Of a stretch of 64,000 nt of DNA, positions 26,863 through 36,089 are shown piece by piece. The position numbers and the translations under genes were made by a program. Location: contig FAON01000007.1 in the NCBI GenBank assembly GCA_001485605.1, forward strand, positions 180,188 to 244,187, in the 5' to 3' direction. This stretch comes from Candidatus Kryptobacter tengchongensis. GTDB taxonomy: Bacteria > Bacteroidota > Ignavibacteria > Kryptoniales > Kryptoniaceae. Within the stretch, counting starts at the first letter, position 1, and the number at the start of each line of letters is the position of its first letter. The notes beneath the pieces are model-generated. The model was not told the origin of the DNA. It did not search any database and saw nothing but the letters and a program-made list of their open reading frames with translations.

Positions 26863-28295
26863 GCCTCTTTTTCTGAAGTTTGTTCAACAGATGTTAGTTC
26901 GGATTTTGTAACTATTGCTGCCATCATCTCTGCCTCTGCAACAAGTTTCCCATCTACATAAGCTTTGCCACGCATAGTGCAATACTTTGTCCTTCTTTCT
27001 ACCATTTCAACCTCAAAAATAAGAGTATCACCCGGGAACACAGGTTTTCTGAACTTAGCATTTTTTATTGCCATGAAATAAACATATTTGTTATCCATGT
27101 TTTCTTCACCGTTCAAAAGTAAAATTCCACCTGTTTGCGCCATTCCCTCAATTATTAAAACTCCGGGCATTATCGGGTGCCCCGGGAAATGACCCTGAAA
27201 GAAAAATTCATTCCCAGTGACATTCTTAACCCCAACTATCTTCTCGCCCATTTGAAAATCAATTATCTTATCAACTAAAAGAAACGGATATCTATGCGGT
27301 AAAATTCTTTGAATCGCATTTATATCAAAAACAACACCCTCTTTTTTCTCAAATTGATATCTTTTAACAAGTTTCTTTTGCAAGTAAAGTTTTCTTATTT
27401 TCTTCGCAAACTCAATGTTGCTTGCATGCCCGGGTCTTGCTGCAAGGATTTGAGCTTTCATCGGAGCACCAACGAGAGCAAGGTCACCAAGAAGATCAAG
27501 AAGCTTATGCCTTGCCGGTTCATTTTTAAATCTTAAGGATTTATTGTTTAAAATACCGTTGCTTCCAAGAAAGACAACCTCATTTATACCAAGCTTTTTG
27601 CTCAACTTTTCTATTTCCTCTTTTGAAAGTTCACGATCAACAATGACAATAGCGTTATCAAGATTTCCACCCCGTATCAACCCTTGTTCATAAAGCATTT
27701 CAACTTCATGCAGGAAACAGAATGTCCGTGCAGGGGCAAATTCAGTTACAAATTCCTTCTCAAGCGAAAACAATCCCGTATGCTGGCTTCCAAGAGCTGG
27801 ATTCTTGTAGTCAATCATTATCGTAATTCTAAAATCATCAAGTGGCAAAGCTGCAATATCAACCCCTTTGCTTTCATCAGAATAAAGAATCGCTTGATCT
27901 ATTATCAAATAATCCTTTGGTTCATCTTGTTTTTCAATACCTGCCTCAAGCAGGGCATCAACAAATGGCTTTGCACTTCCATCTCCAACAGGTGGCTCAA
28001 TTGAATCAATTTCAATCAAAATGTTGTCAATTTGAAGACCCGCAATCGCTGCAAGCACATGTTCTACTGTATGAACTCTGACTTCACCAATCCCAAGTGT
28101 TGTCCCACGACTTACATCAACAACATACTCAACCAAAGCTGGTATCTCAGGTGCCCCTCCAAGGTCAATTCTTTTAAATCTAATTCCATAATTCGGCGGT
28201 GCTGGTTTAAAAGTTATAGTGCACCATTGACCCGTATGCAAACCAACCCCGGATAATGAAACAGGCTTTTTTATCGTCTGCTGTTGAACTAACAT
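26859..28295 (-). CDS. lpxC-fabZ: bifunctional LpxC deacetylase / FabZ dehydratase
   Basis: A 478-residue fusion. Residues 1-310 are LpxC, the zinc deacetylase that commits to lipid A (TIKKPVSLSGVGLHTGQ, VHTVEHVLAAIAGL with zinc His, ARTFCFLHEVE, and KLLDLLGDLALVG near the zinc ligands HxxxD). Residues about 330-465 are FabZ, the 3-hydroxyacyl-ACP dehydratase (ILPHRYPFLLVDKIIDF, FFQGHFPGHPIMPGVLIIEGMAQTGG with the catalytic His). The fusion joins the competing uses of 3-hydroxyacyl-ACP in one protein and is characteristic of Bacteroidota/Chlorobi. SD AAGGAGG before the start. Confidence 0.96.
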   Translation of the reverse strand: MLVQQQTIKKPVSLSGVGLHTGQWCTITFKPAPPNYGIRFKRIDLGGAPEIPALVEYVVDVSRGTTLGIGEVRVHTVEHVLAAIAGLQIDNILIEIDSIEPPVGDGSAKPFVDALLEAGIEKQDEPKDYLIIDQAILYSDESKGVDIAALPLDDFRITIMIDYKNPALGSQHTGLFSLEKEFVTEFAPARTFCFLHEVEMLYEQGLIRGGNLDNAIVIVDRELSKEEIEKLSKKLGINEVVFLGSNGILNNKSLRFKNEPARHKLLDLLGDLALVGAPMKAQILAARPGHASNIEFAKKIRKLYLQKKLVKRYQFEKKEGVVFDINAIQRILPHRYPFLLVDKIIDFQMGEKIVGVKNVTGNEFFFQGHFPGHPIMPGVLIIEGMAQTGGILLLNGEENMDNKYVYFMAIKNAKFRKPVFPGDTLIFEVEMVERRTKYCTMRGKAYVDGKLVAEAEMMAAIVTKSELTSVEQTSEKEA

Positions 28296-28368
28296 ATCAA
28301 CTCTCCTCCTTCATTTATTTTATTGTAACTCATTTGCTCAAATTTTTTGCTGAAAATTCAACGAAATT

Positions 28369-29403
28369 TCATTTTCCCGAAAAAAATTTTTCAACTTTTG
28401 ACTTCAACTCACGAAATTCCTTTATCAACTCAGGAAGCTGCCTTATAGCTCCTTCTATCCTCAAAGCAACCGAATGCTCTCTCGCTGGATAACCAAAATA
28501 AACTTTACCAGGTTCAGTTATTGACTTTGATACACCCGATTGAGCTGCTATCGTTGTTCTATCAGCAATTTCAATATGTCCTACGATACCTACTTGACCC
28601 GCAAGAACACAGTTTTTCCCAATCTTTGTGCTCCCTGCTATCCCAGTTTGTGCTGCTATGACAGTGTTCTCACCAATTACAACATTATGAGCGATTTGAA
28701 TTAAATTGTCAAGTTTTGCTCCTCGTTTTATCACGGTTTCACCAAGCGTAGCCCTGTCAATTGAACAATTTGAACCAATTTCAACATCATCCTCAATCAC
28801 GACAATCCCAACCTGGGGTATCTTTTCATAACTTCCATCAGGTCTTGGAGCAAAACCAAATCCATCACTTCCAATGACAGTTCCAGAATGAATTATAACC
28901 CTGTTGCCAATTTTACACTTATGGTAAACTGTTACATTTGGATAAATCAAAACATCATTACCTATTTCAACATCATCGCAAATTACAACACCTGGCATTA
29001 TCACGGTATTATTCCCAATTTTTACTCTTTCACCTATAACAGCATTAGCCCCGATTCGGACATTTTCACCAAGAACAGCGCTTTCTGCAACAACAGCTGT
29101 TGGATGAATCCCCGGAGGTAAAAGTTCCACCGGAGGATTTAACAGCTTCAAAACCCTAACAAAGGCAAAATAAGGATCATCAACAATAAGTAATGATATA
29201 CCCTCTCTTCTCTTAGTAAAACTTTTACCAACTATCACAGCGGAAGCACCTGTCGTATCAAAAAATTTTTCATACTTTGGATTTGATATGAAAGTTATAT
29301 CTCCTTTACCTGCATTCTGTATTTCAGCAACTCTTCTTATCTCAATCTCCGGGTTACCTATGATCTCACACCCGAGTGTATTTGCTATTTCATAAAGTTT
29401 CAT
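28369..29403 (-). CDS. lpxD: UDP-3-O-(3-hydroxyacyl)glucosamine N-acyltransferase
   Basis: A 344-residue trimeric acyltransferase, the third step of lipid A synthesis. The N-terminal uridine-binding domain (residues about 1-95, KGDITFISNPKYEKFF and LLIVDDPYFAFVRVL) is followed by many hexapeptide repeats. The catalytic His lies in NLIQIAHNVVIGENTVIA. A C-terminal helix (AIRQLPELIKEFRELKSKVE) closes the protein. It lies 73 bases before lpxC-fabZ and 9 bases after the second ompH gene. Confidence 0.95.
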   Translation of the reverse strand: MKLYEIANTLGCEIIGNPEIEIRRVAEIQNAGKGDITFISNPKYEKFFDTTGASAVIVGKSFTKRREGISLLIVDDPYFAFVRVLKLLNPPVELLPPGIHPTAVVAESAVLGENVRIGANAVIGERVKIGNNTVIMPGVVICDDVEIGNDVLIYPNVTVYHKCKIGNRVIIHSGTVIGSDGFGFAPRPDGSYEKIPQVGIVVIEDDVEIGSNCSIDRATLGETVIKRGAKLDNLIQIAHNVVIGENTVIAAQTGIAGSTKIGKNCVLAGQVGIVGHIEIADRTTIAAQSGVSKSITEPGKVYFGYPAREHSVALRIEGAIRQLPELIKEFRELKSKVEKFFSGK

Positions 29404-29412
29404 TTCAAAAGA

Positions 29413-29931
29413 TTATTTCAATTGAAGGAGTTTGTTTAACACTTTCTGGGTTAGATCATACTTTTCATTCGCATAAAGCAATAAAATTTCACCGCTTTTA
29501 TCAAACACAAAATCATATCCCTCTTCAAGTGCGACTTCTTTTATCGCATTAAAAATTTTGTTCTGAATTGGTTTTACAAATTCATCCTGCTTGCGATAAA
29601 GTTCCCCATCAGGACCAAATTTTTGCATTTGGAAATCGGCAATTTTTCTGTCAAGCTCGGTTAATTCTTTCTCCATTTGAGCTCTTGCTTCATCGGTTAA
29701 AATAAGTTTCCGCTTTTCATATTCTTCATATTTCATCTTCCACTCATCCCTCATCTTTTGAAGTTCCCCTTGCCATTGCTGTATCAGCACATCAATTTTA
29801 CGCTGTGCTTCCTGCGCCTCTGGAAGCTGTTTCATTATTGTTTCAGAATCAACATAACCTATCTTCAACTGAGAAAATGAGATCTCGGCAAGAATAAAAC
29901 AACCCAGAAGGATTTTGAAAAATATCTTCAT
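29413..29931 (-). CDS. OmpH/Skp-family periplasmic chaperone, second copy
   Basis: A 172-residue Skp-like protein: signal peptide (to about residue 20), IGYVDSETIMKQLPEAQEAQRK, a long coiled-coil middle (WKMKYEEYEKRKLILTDEAR) and a C-terminal beta strand with DFVFDKSGEILLLYANEKYDLT. Skp trimers hold unfolded outer-membrane proteins in the periplasm and pass them to BAM. It starts inside the stop of the first copy (ATGA at 29928-29931), so it arose by tandem duplication and is translationally coupled. Confidence 0.9.
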   Translation of the reverse strand: MKIFFKILLGCFILAEISFSQLKIGYVDSETIMKQLPEAQEAQRKIDVLIQQWQGELQKMRDEWKMKYEEYEKRKLILTDEARAQMEKELTELDRKIADFQMQKFGPDGELYRKQDEFVKPIQNKIFNAIKEVALEEGYDFVFDKSGEILLLYANEKYDLTQKVLNKLLQLK

Positions 29932-30464
29932 TTAGATTTGGCTCCTCTCGTTAATTTATCAAGAACTTTAAATGTAATATCAAACTGCTTATCCGCATAA
30001 AGCAGAATGACATCACCAGCTTTATCAAAAACGAAATTCAACTTTTCTTCACGAGCGACATCTTCAATTGCATCAATTATCTTATCTCTCAAAGGTTTCA
30101 ATCTTTTTTCCCTTTCCTGTTCAAATTCCCCTTGAGGTCCAAGTTTCTGATTTCTGTATTCAAAAATTTTCTGTTCAAGCTCCATAATTTCTCTTTGCAT
30201 TTGCTCCTTTGCTTGCGGGTTAAGCATTGCCTCTTTCTTTTGATATTCTTCAACTTTGCTTTGATAAGTCTTCACCATCTGATCGTATTCAGCCTGATAT
30301 TTTTGCAACAAATTATCAAGTTCTTTTTGAATTTTTTGAGCTTCGGGCAATTGCTGCAAAATTACTTGTGAATCAACATAACCAATTCTTATCGCTGTTT
30401 GTTGTGAGTTAAGCGTTGTTACAAAAAATAAAATTGTTAGAATCAAGCCAATGTTTTTCTTCAT
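29928..30464 (-). CDS. OmpH/Skp-family periplasmic chaperone, first copy
   Basis: A 178-residue Skp-like chaperone. I chose ATG 30464 over GTG 30467 because AAGGAG then has an 8-base spacing. The signal peptide is followed by IRIGYVDSQVILQQLPEAQK, a long charged coiled coil (EYDQMVKTYQSKVEEYQKK, REIMELEQKIFEYRNQK) and NFVFDKAGDVILLYADKQFDIT. It shares its head and tail motifs with the next gene. It lies 27 bases after bamA, the usual place for skp. Confidence 0.9.
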   Translation of the reverse strand: MKKNIGLILTILFFVTTLNSQQTAIRIGYVDSQVILQQLPEAQKIQKELDNLLQKYQAEYDQMVKTYQSKVEEYQKKEAMLNPQAKEQMQREIMELEQKIFEYRNQKLGPQGEFEQEREKRLKPLRDKIIDAIEDVAREEKLNFVFDKAGDVILLYADKQFDITFKVLDKLTRGAKSK

Positions 30465-30493
30465 CACAAGTTCTCCTTTTGTTTAGTTTTAAA

Positions 30494-32860
30494 TTAAAAA
30501 CCTCTTCCGAATTGGAAATGAAAATGCCAGCCATCGGGCTTTCCATCCCTGGGTTCAACATCATCAAACCCATATCCATAATCAAATCCAATTAAACCAA
30601 TCGGTTGCATATGAAGTCGCACGCCAAAACCAGCAGAGCGATAAAGATTAAATAAACTCACCTGTCGCGTCCTCGCCCAAGCATTACCAGCCTCCGCAAA
30701 CAAAAGCAAATATATCGGCATTGGATTCATCGTTAATCCAAAACGAACCTCAGTTGTATATTTCATCAAGACCCTCCCTTGAGGCACATTATTTGATGTA
30801 ACGCCAATGGATATATCATTATACCCACGAAGCGGGGTCACGGCAATATAACCAAGCCCTGTCCCACCCATTGAAAACAACTCTATCGGAGGTATAAACG
30901 AATCACGCCTGAAACCATCAACATAACCCCAATCAAAAGAATTATACCAAACAAGTTTTTCCCAATTGAAAATTCTGCTAAACCATTCAGAGCTAAGATA
31001 AATCTTAAAGTAATCAGTTGTCCCAGGAAAGATCGGACCGCCTGAAATTTCAGTTGAAAGTGAAACATTTGAGCCAATGCTTGGGAAAATCGGATTATCA
31101 ACGCTATTCCTTGTTATCACCTGAGTTAAACTAAACTGACTCCACTTCCCTTCTCTATAGTATCCACTCGTGCCCCCGACATTGTAAATTTGAAATCTGA
31201 AAATATAGTCAACCCTGAAATAATCATCTGGCCATCTCAACCTCCTTCCCAAACTAATAGAACCACCTGTTTGCCTTAAATCATATCCAAAAGAATATCT
31301 CGTATCAACGATGTTAAAGCCGACTGAGGTCGGTGTATCTCTAAACCACGGTTCCCTGAAACTCAAACTGAATGTCCTGTAGTCATATCTTCCAAAAACC
31401 CACTCAAAATTCAACATTTGCCCGTCTCCACCACGCCACGGCTCAGAAATTGAAAAATTGTTGAATGTCACACCAATGCTCCCTATCAATCCAAAACTAC
31501 TATACCCAACTGAAGCGTTAAATGTATCGCTTGACTTCTCTTCCACTTCATAAGTTAAATCAACCGTTGAATCGCTCACCATCCTATAATCTGGTTTAAG
31601 CTTTTCAGGGTTAAAATAATTTAAAACAGCAAGATTCCTTATGCTTCTTATAATATCACTTCTGCTGAAAAACTTTCCAGGAACAGTATAAAGCTCACGC
31701 CTTATCACCTTATCTTTTGTCTTCGTATTCCCCTTTATATCTACCCTTCTTATCCTAAACTGTTTCCCCTCAAAAACATGGACCACAATATCAATCGTAT
31801 CTTCGCCCACCTTTATCTCCTCAGGTTGCATATTCACTGTTAAATATCCATTGTCAAGATAAAGCGATGCAACATCCGTTTGTTGCTCATTCCCATATAG
31901 ATTTTTTTCAAACTTCTCTCGGTTGTAAATATCCCCACTTTTGAAATCAAGTCGCTCACTTAGGACTTTATCATCAAAAATTGTGTTCCCTTCCCATGTG
32001 ATGTTTCTAACTTTATACTGTGGACCCTCAAAAACTTTTATTTTTATGTAAAGATGTTCCCTTTTCTCATCAACATAAATAGAATCGTCCAGTATCGTCG
32101 CATCTTTAAATCCCTTTTTGCGATAATACTCAATTATTTTCTTTTTGTCCTCTTCATATTTTTTCCTATCAAACTTTGCAGTCCGCCAGAACATCCACCA
32201 TTTCTTCTCCTTCGTGTCTTTCATTGCTCCCTTCAAATCACCATCTTTGACTTTTACATTGCCATCAAAGATGATTTTTTTAATTGAAATTTTCCTCCCT
32301 TCATTTATTTTAACTTTTAAATTAGCTCTTCCCTCCTTCGTTGGAATAACCTCAAACTTAACATCCGCCAAAAAATATCCTTTCTCCTCGTACACTTTCT
32401 TTATTTCGCTTGCTACCGATGTTAGTCTATTTTCAGCGATTACCTGCCCACGAACTAAATTTATTTTATTCTTTATATCCCTTGTGGAAACCGCTTTATT
32501 CCCCTCAATTATTATATCATCAAGCCGTGGGTATTCCTCAACCCGAATTAAAAGGTAAACTCCATCTCCAACTTGATTTTCAACTTCAACGCTGACCTTC
32601 TTAAAAATCCTCAACGCCCATAATTGTTTAACTGCATTCCTGACCTTATCCCCGGGAATGAGCATATCACCAACTCTCGTTAAAGTAATCTCATCACCAA
32701 CCTTCAACCCAGAATTAAAGATTATAGCTGAGGGTTGTGCAACGGTATTGCCTTCAACTGAAATACCAAGAATTTTATAGACTTCCTGCTGTTGCGAGAA
32801 CAAATTTGATGACAAAACAAAAATAAAAAAAATGCAAACTATAAACCTACGCATTCCCAT
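30494..32860 (-). CDS. bamA: outer-membrane assembly factor BamA
   Basis: A 788-residue Omp85 protein that folds and inserts barrels in the outer membrane. It has a signal peptide (to about SNLFSQ), then POTRA repeats in the first 430 residues (YKILGISVEGNTVAQPSAI, LDDIIIEGNKAVSTRDI, KYKVRNITWEGNTIFDDKV and FRIRRVDIKGNTKTKDKV are repeat starts), and then a C-terminal 16-strand barrel with a terminal Phe (FQFGRGF). The start overlaps uppS by 14 bases, and the chaperone genes follow, so synthesis of machine and chaperones is linked. Confidence 0.95.
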   Translation of the reverse strand: MGMRRFIVCIFFIFVLSSNLFSQQQEVYKILGISVEGNTVAQPSAIIFNSGLKVGDEITLTRVGDMLIPGDKVRNAVKQLWALRIFKKVSVEVENQVGDGVYLLIRVEEYPRLDDIIIEGNKAVSTRDIKNKINLVRGQVIAENRLTSVASEIKKVYEEKGYFLADVKFEVIPTKEGRANLKVKINEGRKISIKKIIFDGNVKVKDGDLKGAMKDTKEKKWWMFWRTAKFDRKKYEEDKKKIIEYYRKKGFKDATILDDSIYVDEKREHLYIKIKVFEGPQYKVRNITWEGNTIFDDKVLSERLDFKSGDIYNREKFEKNLYGNEQQTDVASLYLDNGYLTVNMQPEEIKVGEDTIDIVVHVFEGKQFRIRRVDIKGNTKTKDKVIRRELYTVPGKFFSRSDIIRSIRNLAVLNYFNPEKLKPDYRMVSDSTVDLTYEVEEKSSDTFNASVGYSSFGLIGSIGVTFNNFSISEPWRGGDGQMLNFEWVFGRYDYRTFSLSFREPWFRDTPTSVGFNIVDTRYSFGYDLRQTGGSISLGRRLRWPDDYFRVDYIFRFQIYNVGGTSGYYREGKWSQFSLTQVITRNSVDNPIFPSIGSNVSLSTEISGGPIFPGTTDYFKIYLSSEWFSRIFNWEKLVWYNSFDWGYVDGFRRDSFIPPIELFSMGGTGLGYIAVTPLRGYNDISIGVTSNNVPQGRVLMKYTTEVRFGLTMNPMPIYLLLFAEAGNAWARTRQVSLFNLYRSAGFGVRLHMQPIGLIGFDYGYGFDDVEPRDGKPDGWHFHFQFGRGF

Positions 32861-33704
32861 TAAAACTTTTCTTTTTTATTTGCTCACTTGTCATCCCAAA
32901 TCTTCGCTCCCTTTTCTGATAATCCCTTATCGCCTCATATAGATGCTTTCTTCTAAAATCTGGCCAAAGACAATCACAGATATAAAGCTCCGTGTATGCT
33001 ATTTGCCATAATAAGAAATTACTTATTCTAAACTCCCCGCTTGTTCTTATAAGCAAATCAGGTTCAGGTATCCCTGCTGTTTTAAGATAACTTGCAAAAA
33101 GACTATCATTGATCTCTTCAACTTTTATCTTCCCACTTTTAACATCTCTTGCTATGCCTTTAACCGCTTCAATAATTTCCCATCTGCCACTGTAACTTAA
33201 TGCGAGGTTCAAAACCATTCTTTTGTTATTTTTCGTTTTTTCAATTGCTTCTTTAAGCTCCCGCTGAACCTCTACAGGCAAGGACTCAATATCCCCTATA
33301 GCCATAAGTTTAATATCATTTTTATGAAGTTTGTCGGTTTCAGTTCGTAGCGTTTTTATCAAAAGTTTCATCAAGGTATCAATTTCATGCTTCGGTCTTT
33401 TCCAGTTTTCTGTGGAAAAAGCAAACAAGGTAAGATATTTCACACCAAGTTGTGCACATGCCTCAACGACATCACGAACAGATTTAACTCCTTCTCTATG
33501 TCCCGCAACCCTTGGAAGTCCTCTTTTCTTCGCCCATCGTCCATTGCCATCCATTATTATTGCAATGTGTTTTGGAATCTCTCCACTTTTTTTAAGTTCC
33601 TCCTGAATTCTCCTGTCGTAAGAACTTTTGCTCTCCACTTTTGATGATGATGAGACAGAGTCGCTCATTTTGTTACCATTCTCGCTTTTTTTGAAAAACC
33701 TCAA
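32847..33704 (-). CDS. uppS: isoprenyl transferase (undecaprenyl diphosphate synthase)
   Basis: A 285-residue cis-prenyltransferase making the C55 carrier lipid for wall and O-antigen. Motifs: IAIIMDGNGRWAKKRGLPRVAGHREGVK with the catalytic Asp, TLFAFSTENWKRP, LNLALSYSGRWEI, and DLLIRTSGEFRISNFLLWQ with ELYICDCLWPDF. The first 40 residues are Ser/Lys-rich and not part of the fold. Start choices are TTG at 33704 (GAGGA 7 bases before it) or ATG at 33668. First gene of the uppS-to-panB operon. Confidence 0.93.
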   Translation of the reverse strand: MRFFKKSENGNKMSDSVSSSSKVESKSSYDRRIQEELKKSGEIPKHIAIIMDGNGRWAKKRGLPRVAGHREGVKSVRDVVEACAQLGVKYLTLFAFSTENWKRPKHEIDTLMKLLIKTLRTETDKLHKNDIKLMAIGDIESLPVEVQRELKEAIEKTKNNKRMVLNLALSYSGRWEIIEAVKGIARDVKSGKIKVEEINDSLFASYLKTAGIPEPDLLIRTSGEFRISNFLLWQIAYTELYICDCLWPDFRRKHLYEAIRDYQKRERRFGMTSEQIKKKSFNGNA

Positions 33705-33740
33705 ATTTCTATCCTCTAAATTTCAAAATCTCTGAATCAA

Positions 33741-33769
33741 AATTTAACCTTTTATATTTAAAAAATCAA
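33741..33769 (-). promoter_or_regulatory. candidate promoter of the uppS-bamA-lpx operon
   Basis: On the minus strand, TTGATT (33769-33764), 17-base spacer, TAAATT (33746-33741), about 35 bases before the TTG start of uppS. The region is very AT-rich, so a chance match is possible. Confidence 0.4.
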
Positions 33770-33817
33770 TTTAGCCCGAACATAGAACATTGGAAGATAA
33801 GCACGCTTTAGCAGAAT

Positions 33818-33846
33818 TTGACTTTAATTAAATTGAAATTTAACTT
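33818..33846 (+). promoter_or_regulatory. candidate promoter of arsA
   Basis: TTGACT (33818-33823), 17-base spacer, TAACTT (33841-33846). It would start the transcript about 23 bases before the ATG. No Shine-Dalgarno is visible in that short leader. Confidence 0.4.
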
Positions 33847-33875
33847 TAAATTGGAAACCTAAAAACACCTCGTCA

Positions 33876-35051
33876 ATGCGTGTTATAATTTATACAGGAA
33901 AAGGTGGCGTTGGAAAAACAACAATTTCAGCTGCAACTGGAGCCCTCTGTGCCGAACTTGGATATAAAACTATCGTAATAAGCACAGACCCAGCTCATAG
34001 CTTAAGTGATTCATTCGGCAAAAAAATTGGCAAAAACCCCATTAAGATAACAAATAAACTCTGGGCTCAGGAAATTGATGTGAATGAAGAACTCCGAATT
34101 AACTGGGATAAAATCCAAGGGTTTATAGTTAAATTTCTATCATATCAAGGATTTGACAAATTTATGGCTGAAGAATTTGCAATCTTCCCTGGACTTGAAG
34201 AACTCTTCAGTCTGCTTAAAATAAATGAATACTATGACAAAGAAACCTACGATGTGATCATCGTTGATTGTGCCCCAACCGCTAATACTATTAGAATGTT
34301 AAGCTTCCCTGACATTGTGAGTTGGTATATGGAACGATTTTTCCCCTTGGAAAGAAAACTTGTTAAAACAATAAGACCCGTTGCTGAAAAAGTAGTTAAG
34401 TTTCCCCTTCCCACAGATGATGTCTATGCACAAGTTGAAGAACTTTACAGAAAAATTGAACGCGCTAAAGAAATTTTAACCAACCCCAAAATTTCCTCAG
34501 TCCGCCTTGTGCTCAACCCCGAAAAAATGGTTATAAAAGAATCTCAAAGAGCTTACACCTATCTTAACCTTTTTGAATTCCCCGTTGACCTGATAATAAT
34601 CAACAAGGTTCTTCCTGATGAGATTGATGATGAACACTTCAAAAAATGGAAATTAACACAAACAAAACATATTGAGACCGTAAAAGAAGCATTTGACCCA
34701 ATCCCGATAAAAATCTCCTTTCTATACAATGACGAGGTAACCGGGCTAAATAAACTTCTAAAGTTTGCACAAAATCTATTCAACGATGAAGATCCGACTA
34801 AAATTTATTACTCCGAGAAGCCAATCCAAATTGAAGAAAAAAACGGAAGATACTTTTTAAAACTTAAAATGCCTTATTTCACGAAGAAAGATATCAATGT
34901 CTGGGTTAAAAACGATGAGTTGATAATAGAATTGCCAAGCTTTAGAAGAAATATATTTTTACCATACACACTTGCGTCATCAAAAGTTAAAGAGGCAAGT
35001 TTAAACGATGGAATTCTAACCATTGAATTTGAAAAAATAAAGGAAGGTTAA
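33876..35051 (+). CDS. ArsA/Get3-type ATPase with C-terminal Hsp20-like domain
   Basis: A 391-residue P-loop ATPase. Walker A is GKGGVGKT at residues 8-15, followed by ISTDPAHSLSDSFGKKIG (switch I) and IIVDCAPTANTIRML (switch II). Only one ATPase unit is present, as in Get3, not the duplicated form of plasmid ArsA. Residues about 315-390 form an Hsp20/alpha-crystallin-like domain (GRYFLKLKMPYFTKKDINV, DELIIELPSFRRNIFLP, GILTIEFEKIKEG). The same arrangement is known from Chlorobi-type ArsA proteins. The role may be handling hydrophobic or tail-anchored proteins rather than arsenite, since no ars genes are nearby. Confidence 0.87.
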   Translation: MRVIIYTGKGGVGKTTISAATGALCAELGYKTIVISTDPAHSLSDSFGKKIGKNPIKITNKLWAQEIDVNEELRINWDKIQGFIVKFLSYQGFDKFMAEEFAIFPGLEELFSLLKINEYYDKETYDVIIVDCAPTANTIRMLSFPDIVSWYMERFFPLERKLVKTIRPVAEKVVKFPLPTDDVYAQVEELYRKIERAKEILTNPKISSVRLVLNPEKMVIKESQRAYTYLNLFEFPVDLIIINKVLPDEIDDEHFKKWKLTQTKHIETVKEAFDPIPIKISFLYNDEVTGLNKLLKFAQNLFNDEDPTKIYYSEKPIQIEEKNGRYFLKLKMPYFTKKDINVWVKNDELIIELPSFRRNIFLPYTLASSKVKEASLNDGILTIEFEKIKEG

Positions 35052-35054
35052 ACC

Positions 35055-35291
35055 ATGCCAGAGGAGAAGGAAAAACAAATGCCAAAATATTATATTCCGT
35101 TGCCAGATTTCTCAGCAATTCTTGAGTCGCTTCCCCCAGAGTTAAATGAAACAAAAAAACATTTCATTCAAGCAAGTAAGGAATTTTTACTTGCGATAAG
35201 GTCAATGATAGACGCCACGATTACAATTGCGGACAAACTACTTGAGGAAAAGCCAAAAGCTGAGCCTGCGAAAAAGGTAAAAGTAAAATGA
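35055..35291 (+). CDS. small acidic/basic protein downstream of arsA
   Basis: A 78-residue protein with a GGAAGG site before the ATG, 3 bases after the arsA stop, so it is certainly in the same transcript. It has a proline-containing start (KYYIPLPDFSAILESLPPEL), a single amphipathic helix (KHFIQASKEFLLAIRSMIDA) and a Lys/Pro/Glu tail. No family was recognised. A partner or regulator of the ArsA-like ATPase is plausible from context only. Its stop codon directly abuts the stop of the convergent gene (TGATCA, 35289-35294). Confidence 0.65.
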   Translation: MPEEKEKQMPKYYIPLPDFSAILESLPPELNETKKHFIQASKEFLLAIRSMIDATITIADKLLEEKPKAEPAKKVKVK

Positions 35292-36083
35292 TCATCTCTG
35301 CGGGATTTCAAAACTGAATGATGCCCAAAAACTTTCCCAATCTGCATCGCTACATTTTTCGCATCTGCGTAAGTGAACAAGACGAATAAGATGAAATCCT
35401 GAGTTATTGATTTTAAATTTCGCCACACCATTTTTATCTGTTTTCACATTTTGCTCAAAAACTTTACCCTGAACCAAACTGTAAAGCATAACGGTTTTAT
35501 TCACAAGTGGTTTCCCTTCAAATAAAACCTGAGCTTCAACCTCATCCCCAATTTTAAGTGAAAATGGATTCTTAAAAAGAATTATCTCAAGCCGTTGATT
35601 TAAAACTTTTTTATAAATTTCACCCTCAACTTTATCCCCGAACATAATAAGCGATTTAATATATCTGCGATATCTTTCCCTTTCAACTTTTTTCTTTACC
35701 GATTTTGAAATTTTTATATTTTCAATGCCCTCGTGGCGAATATATTCTTCAAAATCCTTTTGACTCAATTCAATGTAAGCCCATCCCCTATCCATGGCAA
35801 CTAAAGCAAGCCCCTCAAGTTCAAACTTCTCACTCAAAACAGGAAGGGATTTATCCTGCAATCGCGGCAAAAGATTGATAATTGTATCGTTTGTTATAAT
35901 TTCAAATTTTTCCGTCATATCTTTTTGAAACTCACGCTCAATTTCAATGTTAAGTTTATCCCCAACATAAAGATGGATTGTTAATGTATCTTCTTTTGAA
36001 AGGACAAATTTTTTAGGATGAAGCCAGTAATCATGAGAATAAACGAGATTAAAAACGAATAAAAAAACCAAAAATTTTTTCAT
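35292..36083 (-). CDS. DUF4198-type periplasmic protein
   Basis: A 263-residue exported protein with signal peptide ending near LVYSHDYWLHPKKF. The HDYWLHP start of the mature protein and the later pattern GDEVEAQVLFEGKPLVNKTVML and VKTDKNGVAKFKIN are typical of DUF4198, a family of beta-sandwich proteins linked in some bacteria to metal (nickel/cobalt) uptake. It also contains C-x2-C (RRCEKCSDADW) near the C-terminus, which could bind a metal. It follows the 265-residue unknown gene after 6 bases. Confidence 0.66.
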   Translation of the reverse strand: MKKFLVFLFVFNLVYSHDYWLHPKKFVLSKEDTLTIHLYVGDKLNIEIEREFQKDMTEKFEIITNDTIINLLPRLQDKSLPVLSEKFELEGLALVAMDRGWAYIELSQKDFEEYIRHEGIENIKISKSVKKKVERERYRRYIKSLIMFGDKVEGEIYKKVLNQRLEIILFKNPFSLKIGDEVEAQVLFEGKPLVNKTVMLYSLVQGKVFEQNVKTDKNGVAKFKINNSGFHLIRLVHLRRCEKCSDADWESFWASFSFEIPQR

Positions 36084-36089
36084 ATGACT

